DNA from: Solirubrobacterales bacterium
GTDB taxonomy: Bacteria > Actinomycetota > Thermoleophilia > Solirubrobacterales > Solirubrobacteraceae
Reading direction: 5' to 3'
NCBI GenBank assembly: GCA_026392325.1
Contig: JAPLCH010000063.1
Span: 1 to 5,691 of the forward strand
Length of the DNA: 5,691 nucleotides
Shown piece by piece: positions 1 to 5,691 of this stretch. How positions within the stretch are numbered: the stretch's first letter is position 1; every line of letters begins with the position of its first letter. The notes below the pieces were generated by a model. The model was not told the origin of the DNA, did no database searches, and worked only from the letters and a program-made list of their open reading frames with translations. Both the position numbers and the translations under genes were made by a program.

Positions 1-1790
1 GCGGAGATGATCAGGTTGTCTGCTGCTTGCGCAGGCAGATCCGGGCGACCGAAGCCGATTGTTGAGACCTCAGCAATCGGGCTTCCAGTCAGGAATGCAA
101 GCGAGTCAAGGAAGTGACACCCCTCCCCATGCAGCCGACCGCCACCCACATCAATGTCGTGGTTCCAGTTGTCAGTAGCAAGCTGCCCCGAGGCAACCCG
201 GTATACGGCGATCATTGGCCCTTCTCCCGAAAGGAAGTCCTTCGCCTGCTGAAGGAAAGGGGAAAACCGGCGGTTGAAACCAACTGTCAGCGAACCGGAT
301 GATTCGTTCGCAGCGCTGATGACTTCCTCGAGCTGCTCGGCCGTCAGGGCAAGTGGCTTTTCAACCAGGACGTGCTTGCCAGCCCTCAGTGCGCGAGCTG
401 ACTGGGTGGCATGGGTCGAGTGCCTCGTTGCGATGACCACCGCGTCAACTCCCGAATCCTCAAGGAGAGCATCGGCGGACTCGCTGACCCGGTTGAACCC
501 AAAAGTTGCCTGAGCATTTGAAGCCGACGGGCCCACGCCGCTGGCAAACGCCCCCGGCCCGACTAGTCCCAAACGCACCGAGCTGACCGGCTTGCGGGTT
601 GCCTCCAGTTTCCCGCTTGCCGCTGGGACCACTGTCGCAGCTGCTGGCTGGGATCGAAGCTGATCCCCACTCCCGTTGTAGCTGAGAACAATTGCACCCC
701 GCTGACCGGCCTCTCCCGAAGTAATCCGCCCATAGGCTTCCACTGCATCTTCAACCTTGACCATGTCCTCAATCAGATCGCTGAGGTCAAGCCTGCCCGC
801 TGCGATGAGGTCAAGGACTGCGCCGATATTGCGCTGTTCAGTCCAGCGAACAAAAGAAATTGGGTAGTCGATGCCATGCTGCTCGTAACTTGGGTCGTAA
901 CGCCCCGGACCGTAGGAGCGGGACACCCGAAAGTTGAGTTCCTTCATGTAGAGAGGTCCGCGAGGCATGTCAATCGGGACCGCTCCAACTAGAACCACCG
1001 AGCCACGATCGCGTGTGACCTCGGCTGCAAGCAATAGTGGATCATTGACGGGCGCTGCCGCCGTGACGAGTGAAGCGTCGACCCCGATTGATCCTGAGGC
1101 ACCAATCACATTGGCAGCGGCACGCTCATCGGCCACAAATCCATGGCTCGCCCCAGATTTGATTGCGGCCTCAACCTTTGCGGGGTCAAGGTCAAGTGCG
1201 ATCACCTCAACTCCCGCTGCGGAGAGAAGCCGACACGCGATCTGACCGACCAGACCGGAGCCAATGACGGCAGCGCGCTCGCCCAGCGAGAGCTCAGCGA
1301 GCCTCACACCATGAAGTGCGATCGCCGCGATGGTTCCAAATGCAGCTTGCTCGAGGGGAACACCCTCCGGAACCTTGGCGCAGAGGTTCGAAGGAACTGC
1401 CACCACCTCGGCATGGGACGCATGCCCGACACCGGCGCAGGCAACCCGGTCACCAGGCTTGATATCCCGAACCGCCGAACCAACCTCAACCACGGTTCCT
1501 GCACAGCTGTAGCCCAGTGCGATTGTCTCGTCAAGTTTACGATCTACGAACCTGCGGGTTTCCTTCAGCCCCTGGGAACGGACCATGTCGGCAACCTGGC
1601 GGACTGCCTCTGGCTTCGCTCGAGCCTTCTCAAGCAACGACTTCTGTGCCCCGATCACAGTCGCACGCTCGGTACCTGAGCTGATCACGGAGAAACTGTT
1701 TGCAACAAGCACTGCCCCTGGTGGACACGCCGGAACCGGAACCTCGCGGACCACCGTCAGGCCCCTGCGTTGCTGGAGTACCTGTTTCAT
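1..1790 (-). CDS. Bi-domain oxidoreductase (MDR/alcohol dehydrogenase-like + Gfo/Idh/MocA), 3' end cut by window
   Basis: The frame opens with ATG at 1790 (MKQVLQQRRGLTVV) and stays open for 596 codons to the left edge. Residues 1-370 form a medium-chain dehydrogenase-like unit: VISSGTER at about 35-42, LGYSCAGTVVEVG from 92, and a Rossmann motif GSGLVG at 177-182 followed by an ALDLDP segment whose acidic residue suggests NAD(H). A polar linker (about 373-403) leads to a Gfo/Idh/MocA unit: GLVGPGAFA (G411, G413), EKP at 477-479, and GGGRLHGEGCH ending at H559. The usual zinc-ligand Cys is replaced by SSGTE and the structural-zinc Cys lobe is absent, which is typical of this two-domain family. 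The family is normally a little over 700 residues, so about 110-140 C-terminal residues are probably missing. Start choice rests on GGAG at 1798-1801 and an ATGA overlap with the upstream gene. Substrate is unknown; a soluble cytoplasmic role on sugar or sugar-nucleotide intermediates of the glycan is inferred. Confidence 0.93.
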   Translation of the reverse strand, partial: MKQVLQQRRGLTVVREVPVPACPPGAVLVANSFSVISSGTERATVIGAQKSLLEKARAKPEAVRQVADMVRSQGLKETRRFVDRKLDETIALGYSCAGTVVEVGSAVRDIKPGDRVACAGVGHASHAEVVAVPSNLCAKVPEGVPLEQAAFGTIAAIALHGVRLAELSLGERAAVIGSGLVGQIACRLLSAAGVEVIALDLDPAKVEAAIKSGASHGFVADERAAANVIGASGSIGVDASLVTAAAPVNDPLLLAAEVTRDRGSVVLVGAVPIDMPRGPLYMKELNFRVSRSYGPGRYDPSYEQHGIDYPISFVRWTEQRNIGAVLDLIAAGRLDLSDLIEDMVKVEDAVEAYGRITSGEAGQRGAIVLSYNGSGDQLRSQPAAATVVPAASGKLEATRKPVSSVRLGLVGPGAFASGVGPSASNAQATFGFNRVSESADALLEDSGVDAVVIATRHSTHATQSARALRAGKHVLVEKPLALTAEQLEEVISAANESSGSLTVGFNRRFSPFLQQAKDFLSGEGPMIAVYRVASGQLATDNWNHDIDVGGGRLHGEGCHFLDSLAFLTGSPIAEVSTIGFGRPDLPAQAADNLIIS

Positions 1791-1801
1791 GCGCTGACTC
1801 C
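1787..1801 (-). promoter_or_regulatory. RBS and ATGA stop/start overlap coupling the two large genes
   Basis: On the minus strand, GGAG (1801-1798) is followed by a 7-base spacer and ATG (1790-1788). The TGA of the flippase-heparinase gene (1789-1787) shares four bases with this start. This arrangement usually means translational coupling, so the two proteins are expected to be made from one message at linked rates. Confidence 0.85.
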
Positions 1802-4800
1802 GCTGGAGTCCAAACTCTTGACGGGGCGAATCACGACGCCGAAGTCCAAGGGAAGGTAGCCGCTGACTGGTATCCGAATAATCTGCGCATCGAGAGCTTG
1901 ACCATACAGGGAAGCGACGAGCCCTTCCTCAATTGAAGGCTCACTTTCGGTACCGAAACAGTCAACCTTGAACGCCGCTGCACCATTTCCAGTGACCCCG
2001 CCATCTCTGAGTTGACACCTGATCCCCGGAGCGAGCCGGAGGGTCGCTACCGCGTTGACAAACCCGCTCCCATCAAGCCGGTCCACTACCCGAAGCTCCG
2101 TTCCGTCAGCATCAATCTCGAATGTTCGGCTGTGCACCACCTGCTCGGGGAGGCGGAGCCAGCCGTCGTGGTATCCCGACCAGACTGCTCCGTCAGCATC
2201 AGGGGACCATTGAGTTACCGCTGGCCCCGAGGTCTGGAAGAGTTGAAACAAAGCACTCTCGTCAATCACATTGATCTCGAGATCATTGACTTGGACCGTT
2301 GAGTGTGCTGCTGTTGATCTGAAGAGGTTCCGCATCTTGGGATCAGACGTGTAGACAAATGTCCCTGGATCAACAATCAGCGCGACTCCATCCAGCGACA
2401 ACTCGAACGAAAGGGCATCGTTATGCGAATGACCTCCGGTGCCCTCCTGACCGACATCGCCACATCTGATCGCCAGCCACATCCCACCGCGCTCAATGGT
2501 CCAGACCCCACCTTCGGCGAGTTCCACTGAAGCAGGGCGCTCGACCACCGTGACCTTGCCGGCCGCCTCAGCCGCAGCAAGGCCGGCTGTCCAAGCAACG
2601 TCAGGAGCTGGGGCGCCAGCGGCGGGAGCCGGCGTGCCAAGGACGCCTGAAGCGATCCACAGAAGCGGGTCGTACGTTGGACTTCGGTCCTCATCGAGCG
2701 GAAGGATGCGGCTGCTGTCGTTGTCCCCGAAAAGCGGGATTAGCCCGTCAGGCCTGCGGATGGCGAGAGCCGCCTGTGCGCATGATTCCAACCGACGTCG
2801 ATACTCATCGGTGAGCGGTTGACCGGCCCACTCGGCGACTACCCAAGGAATAAGAAAAAGCTCAAGAGCGAGTCCGTGATAGGAGGTGGAGGCCTCAAAA
2901 TTCAAACCGTCATCAAGAATCTGGGACTTGATCTCGCGCTCGATCGCAATTCGCGATGACTTGGCCCACCTTGGTGCATCGGGGTCGCCCTCCAGTGCCC
3001 ACCCCAAAACGAACAGCCCAACCTGATCTGCTAGGTAGTGATTTCCTCGTAGCAGTGGGGACCCCTCTAAATTTGCCGCAATGTGCCGGGCGTGGACCCG
3101 GAGAGACTTGATTACCTTGGCATGGCAGGCGGGATCAAGTTGGAGACTGTCAGGGAGAGTGTTGAGCGTCCAGACCCAGTTGATTGCGCGGATTGAAACC
3201 CCCATCGCGTTGTCCCAGTTGATCCCCAGCCCAGCAGGATTCGAAGCAATCCAGTCTTCAAACTGGCCCTGCAACTCATCTCGATACTTGGGGTCACCTG
3301 TCAGCCGAGCCGCCCGGGCAAGCACAAGCATCTGGTGTGAGCGGCTTATCTCCCATGGCATTTTGGCATCACTCGAATCGCTCAGCCTAGTTATCTCAAG
3401 AGTTTGACTCGAAACGTCCGAGTCCCACACGTAGCTGCTCTTGGGGTCTCGGTGCCAAGCAATCGGAGTTCCCATGTCTGCCCCACCTGCCCCGAGAAGG
3501 TAAGTTCTATGCGCCATCACCTCGGTGGCGGCAGCGATGATTTCCTCGGCCCCGACGACTCCCTGGGCCTCGGCCATACTCTGGTTACCCGAAGGAAGTG
3601 CAACTGGAAACGGGGCAAGCTCAACATCAGCCTCCGGCAAGCTGACTACGCCGGCGTAGTCAGCTTTCAGGCTGGCATCAAGACGTTTTCGGTGAAGTCG
3701 GTGACGCGCCATTTGGATGACGAGAAGGGGGCGTGGTCCTACTCGCCTCAGACGTGATGTCAGGCTCGAATTGTTGCCCGCAAACGCTGACGGGGTCTTG
3801 CTGATGTCGGTTCCATTACTTGCCTCCGAATTGGTAGTAGCGCTACTTGTCTGGCCACCAAGAGCACCCCGATAGAGGTAGACGTAGTAGGCGAGGTTCA
3901 GAACTACGGCGATGAGACTGGCCCAAGCGGCTCCCTGCGCGCCGTATTCTGGGATCAATGCAAAATTGAATACGAGGTTACTGACGGTGAGAGCCAAGCC
4001 TTGGCGGAACATATCATTGCCTCGTCCGTGCGACACCAAAAAAGAGTTGAAGACCGCGCTGAACCCCCTCACGCCGCCAGCGATGCCCAGCGGAAGAGCT
4101 AACGCAACCATTGATTCGTAGCCAGTGGGCAGAAAAAACGTAGAGAGACACCAAGTGAGCCCGATTGTCGCCGGTATCGAGAGCACGGCGACTGAGCCAG
4201 CCGTGAGAATTGGCCTCCGCCCGATCTCATGGGCGCCGGCCAGGTGCCCGTAAAGTGCATTTGCATAAGCCATAGCTGGCATTGCGCTGGCAGCAGCCAC
4301 TGCTCCAGCCAGCGTGTAGTTGCCGACCGCAGAAGCAGAAGCCAGAGCGCCCAACATCAGCACGTCCATGTTGTAAGAACCCATTGAGAGCACACGACCC
4401 AGATAGGCCCTGAACCCCCATCGGCGCGCGGCTGCCGTTGCTGCCGCGGCCACCGGTCCGATACGCATCCGGCTGGGCTCCAACGCCCTCACAAGGATCA
4501 CGGCCGCTAGCCAGTTAGAGACGGCAACTACCAGGAGCATCGAGACCGCGCTACTTTCTGGGCTTGCCAGAAGGACCACAGCCACAAGGACAACGGCTTG
4601 ACCCGCGGCGTTTGCCAGCGCCGCGGCTCCAAGGCGGCCACGACCCCGGGCGAAGATCATTCCGGTGTACGAACTGAATGGCCACACCGCGGCAAGAGGA
4701 GCGAGTGCCAGAAGATCGCCGCCAATCTTCACCTTGAACACAGAATCCGCAACGACAGAGGTGATCAGAACTGAAATCACAAACACGCATGCGAGAGGGA

Positions 4801-5182
4801 TGTAAATAACGAGCCCAGCCCGGACCAACCCACCTTTCCGGTTTGCGCTCGCCTGCGCGGTCATTCGTGCGAGCGACTCGACGAATCCGAAGTCGCAGAA
4901 TATTAGGCTCAGGTACTGCAGGACCGACAGAGTCAGAGCAAATTCAGCAAATTCCGAAACGCTGATGCGTCGTGCAAGAACCAGCTTCGCAACTCCAACG
5001 CGACCAGTCGCGAGGAGGCTACCGCGGGTGTATATAGCTGCCTGTCGTCTGGCACCATCACCACCGCCTTGCCCTCGAATCGCTGTCATGCCTGACCGCA
5101 GCCGGGAGCCCGCAGCCTCTGCGATGGTTGACCTGAAGTCAGTCACAGGACTGGTCGCAGAACACCTGCGCCATGTTTGCAC
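1787..5182 (-). CDS. Fusion protein: Wzx-like polysaccharide flippase + heparinase II/III-family protein
   Basis: A single 1131-codon frame. Residues about 45-437 are strongly hydrophobic, with about 12 predicted membrane segments (for example 50-70, 80-100, 120-145, 183-206, 210-232, 394-412, 415-437). This matches MOP-superfamily lipid-linked oligosaccharide flippases in size and pattern. Residues 441-472 are a Ser/Thr/Asn-rich linker. Residues 473-1131 are a full-length heparinase II/III-like protein: a basic N-terminal helix (473-502), LLGAGGADMGTPIAWHRD (562-579), KMPWEISRS (607-615), an alpha-toroid with RGNHYLAD (712-719) and EASTSYHG (763-770), then a beta-sandwich domain with GGHSHNDALSFEL (916-928), VDPGTFVY (937-944) and H960. 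H715, Y768 and H918/H920 are candidates for the catalytic His/Tyr set of the family. Expected roles are membrane export of a glycan and cleavage or modification of uronate-containing chains. No stop, and no internal start with an RBS, separates the halves (M491 at 3712 lacks a Shine-Dalgarno). The N-terminus is uncertain: GTG 5182, GTG 5146 or ATG 5089. Confidence 0.92.
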   Translation of the reverse strand: MQTWRRCSATSPVTDFRSTIAEAAGSRLRSGMTAIRGQGGGDGARRQAAIYTRGSLLATGRVGVAKLVLARRISVSEFAEFALTLSVLQYLSLIFCDFGFVESLARMTAQASANRKGGLVRAGLVIYIPLACVFVISVLITSVVADSVFKVKIGGDLLALAPLAAVWPFSSYTGMIFARGRGRLGAAALANAAGQAVVLVAVVLLASPESSAVSMLLVVAVSNWLAAVILVRALEPSRMRIGPVAAAATAAARRWGFRAYLGRVLSMGSYNMDVLMLGALASASAVGNYTLAGAVAAASAMPAMAYANALYGHLAGAHEIGRRPILTAGSVAVLSIPATIGLTWCLSTFFLPTGYESMVALALPLGIAGGVRGFSAVFNSFLVSHGRGNDMFRQGLALTVSNLVFNFALIPEYGAQGAAWASLIAVVLNLAYYVYLYRGALGGQTSSATTNSEASNGTDISKTPSAFAGNNSSLTSRLRRVGPRPLLVIQMARHRLHRKRLDASLKADYAGVVSLPEADVELAPFPVALPSGNQSMAEAQGVVGAEEIIAAATEVMAHRTYLLGAGGADMGTPIAWHRDPKSSYVWDSDVSSQTLEITRLSDSSDAKMPWEISRSHQMLVLARAARLTGDPKYRDELQGQFEDWIASNPAGLGINWDNAMGVSIRAINWVWTLNTLPDSLQLDPACHAKVIKSLRVHARHIAANLEGSPLLRGNHYLADQVGLFVLGWALEGDPDAPRWAKSSRIAIEREIKSQILDDGLNFEASTSYHGLALELFLIPWVVAEWAGQPLTDEYRRRLESCAQAALAIRRPDGLIPLFGDNDSSRILPLDEDRSPTYDPLLWIASGVLGTPAPAAGAPAPDVAWTAGLAAAEAAGKVTVVERPASVELAEGGVWTIERGGMWLAIRCGDVGQEGTGGHSHNDALSFELSLDGVALIVDPGTFVYTSDPKMRNLFRSTAAHSTVQVNDLEINVIDESALFQLFQTSGPAVTQWSPDADGAVWSGYHDGWLRLPEQVVHSRTFEIDADGTELRVVDRLDGSGFVNAVATLRLAPGIRCQLRDGGVTGNGAAAFKVDCFGTESEPSIEEGLVASLYGQALDAQIIRIPVSGYLPLDFGVVIRPVKSLDSSGVSA
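3639..3666. repeat. 28-bp perfect palindrome inside the fusion gene
   Basis: The left arm aagctgactacgcc (3639-3652) is followed directly by its exact reverse complement ggcgtagtcagctt (3653-3666), with no spacer and no mismatch. It encodes KADYAGVVSL (about residues 506-515), just after the basic helix that opens the heparinase part. As RNA it could fold into a 12-bp stem with a CCGG loop. There is no T-run after it on either strand, so it does not look like an intrinsic terminator. A protein-binding operator, an mRNA pausing or processing hairpin, or chance are all possible. Confidence 0.9.
5139..5174 (-). CDS. Possible 11-residue upstream ORF (MAQVFCDQSCD), speculative
   Basis: ATG at 5174 opens a short frame that ends with TGA at 5141-5139. 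It is preceded by the best Shine-Dalgarno in the gap, GAGGTG (5189-5184), at a good 9-base spacing. The frame differs from that of the large gene. Its stop lies within a few bases of an in-frame GTG (5146-5144) of the flippase, an arrangement compatible with termination-reinitiation coupling. The peptide has two Cys and resembles nothing I recognise. It could equally be a chance ORF near the true start. Confidence 0.2.
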   Translation of the reverse strand: MAQVFCDQSCD

Positions 5183-5183
5183 C

Positions 5184-5189
5184 CACCTC
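5184..5189 (-). promoter_or_regulatory. Shine-Dalgarno GAGGTG near the flippase start
   Basis: GAGGTG on the minus strand lies only 1 base before GTG 5182, too close for normal initiation there. It is 9 bases before an out-of-frame ATG at 5174. It is the strongest ribosome-binding sequence in the gap, so the annotated GTG 5182 start is doubtful. Confidence 0.55.
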
Positions 5190-5194
5190 GCAGT

Positions 5195-5221
5195 TGTGCG
5201 GTGATTCGCCTAGGCCGCACA
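5195..5221. repeat. Inverted repeat in the 69-base intergenic gap
   Basis: tgtgcgg (5195-5201) and ccgcaca (5215-5221) form a 7-bp perfect stem around a 13-base loop containing cctagg. An outer G-C pair (5193/5223) would extend it past one mismatch. In the minus-strand transcript the hairpin lies just ahead of the GAGGTG ribosome-binding sequence. No U-run follows, so it is not a standard terminator. It could affect initiation or be a short operator. Confidence 0.4.
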
Positions 5222-5251
5222 GCGAGCACGGAAGGGATGGCACATCAATCC

Positions 5252-5691
5252 TCATATTTGGGATTCGAGAGTCGCGATTATATTCGCCGACCTACCATCC
5301 CAAGTGTGCAGCTTCTCCGCCTCAAGCTTTGCAGCCGCTCCGATGCTAGCTCCCTTGTCCGGAAGAGCCAATACCCGCTGAACTCCAGATACAAAAGACT
5401 CAAGGTTGCCAGGCTCCACAAGCACGGCTGTATGCCCGTCATTCAGGATCTCGCCGATCTGCTCAAGGTCGCTGGCCACAGTCGGCCTGCCCAAAGCCAT
5501 GAACTCAAACAGCTTGGTAGGTGATCCGAAGAAAGGCTGGTCCACGTCCTGCACGTGTGGGGAAACCAAGATGTGACAGGCCGAAAGTCGGCGGAGAGCC
5601 TCATTATGTGGCAGGGCTCCGGTCATGACCACCCGATCCGTGACACCGAGGTCCGCTGCGAGATCCCGACAGGCTGCAGATCCCTCACCTG
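5252..5691 (-). CDS. GT4-family (GT-B) glycosyltransferase, C-terminal part; 5' end outside window
   Basis: The frame is open from the right edge and ends with TGA at 5254-5252. The visible 146 residues cover the nucleotide-sugar-binding half of a GT-B glycosyltransferase. They start with GEGSAACRDLAADLG, then RVVMTGALPHNEALRRLSA, then the donor-site segment SPTKLFEFMALGRPTVASD, whose Glu in LFEFM corresponds to the conserved acidic residue of the GT4 EX7E region. The protein ends with LEAEKLHTWDGRSANI and a short tail. The SPTKLFEFMA form is common in capsule and O-antigen transferases. The enzyme would act at the cytoplasmic face of the membrane and add a sugar from a nucleotide donor to the lipid-linked glycan; donor and acceptor cannot be read from this fragment. 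It is co-oriented with and 69 bases ahead of the flippase-heparinase gene, so probably the same operon. A GTG at 5632 is internal, not the start. Confidence 0.9.
   Translation of the reverse strand, partial: GEGSAACRDLAADLGVTDRVVMTGALPHNEALRRLSACHILVSPHVQDVDQPFFGSPTKLFEFMALGRPTVASDLEQIGEILNDGHTAVLVEPGNLESFVSGVQRVLALPDKGASIGAAAKLEAEKLHTWDGRSANIIATLESQI

Noticed and set aside
1143..1679. A 178-codon plus-strand open frame, and many shorter plus-strand frames across the window
   Set aside because: They lie antisense to clearly recognisable minus-strand genes, have no family-like motifs, and are typical shadow frames of G+C-rich coding sequence.
2272..2285. 14-bp palindrome tgatctcgagatca
   Set aside because: A palindrome of this length is nearly expected by chance in a window this size, and it sits inside ordinary heparinase coding sequence.
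2603..2632. Pro/Ala-rich stretch PAPAAGAPAP in the heparinase part
   Set aside because: Low-complexity loop between the toroid and beta-sandwich domains; not a DNA tandem repeat.
3685..3712. Separate start for a stand-alone heparinase at ATG 3712 (M491)
   Set aside because: No Shine-Dalgarno precedes it (the upstream bases are a C/T-rich stretch), it would cut into the basic N-terminal helix of the heparinase part, and there is no stop codon ending the flippase before it.
3836..3847. 12-bp palindrome agtagcgctact in the linker-coding region
   Set aside because: About one such palindrome is expected by chance in this length, and there is nothing else to support a site.
5183..5251. Terminator or new promoter between glycosyltransferase and flippase genes
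   Set aside because: The inverted repeat has no U-run, and I see no convincing -10/-35 pair in 69 bases; a continuous operon is the simpler reading.

Overview
The window is a G+C-rich bacterial segment (roughly 60% by eye). All real genes lie on the minus strand, packed as one polysaccharide-biosynthesis operon. The base composition and GTG starts would fit an actinomycete-like or other high-GC lineage, but nothing here fixes the taxon. No rRNA, tRNA, mobile element or CRISPR array is visible, and no intergenic stretch exceeds 69 bases.

Layout in transcription order (right to left): (1) 5691-5252, the C-terminal part of a GT4-type (GT-B fold) glycosyltransferase whose start lies beyond the right edge. 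(2) A 69-base gap holding an inverted repeat and a strong Shine-Dalgarno sequence that fits an 11-codon ORF better than the long gene. (3) 5182-1787, one uninterrupted 1131-codon frame joining a 12-TM Wzx-like (MOP superfamily) flippase to a complete heparinase II/III-family polysaccharide lyase-like protein through a Ser/Thr/Asn-rich linker. (4) 1790-1, overlapping it by ATGA, a bi-domain oxidoreductase (zinc-less MDR/alcohol dehydrogenase-like half plus Gfo/Idh/MocA half) cut off by the left edge. The reading frame of (4) is open from 1790 to base 1.

Taken together, the genes look like part of a capsule or exopolysaccharide cluster. The glycosyltransferase would build a lipid-linked glycan, the flippase domain would move it across the inner membrane, and the heparinase-like and oxidoreductase units would modify or trim uronate-type sugars. 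From family knowledge, heparinase II/III proteins and this bi-domain oxidoreductase often neighbour each other in such clusters, and their substrate is not established. The unusual points are the covalent flippase-lyase fusion and a 28-bp perfect palindrome that sits just where the heparinase part begins.
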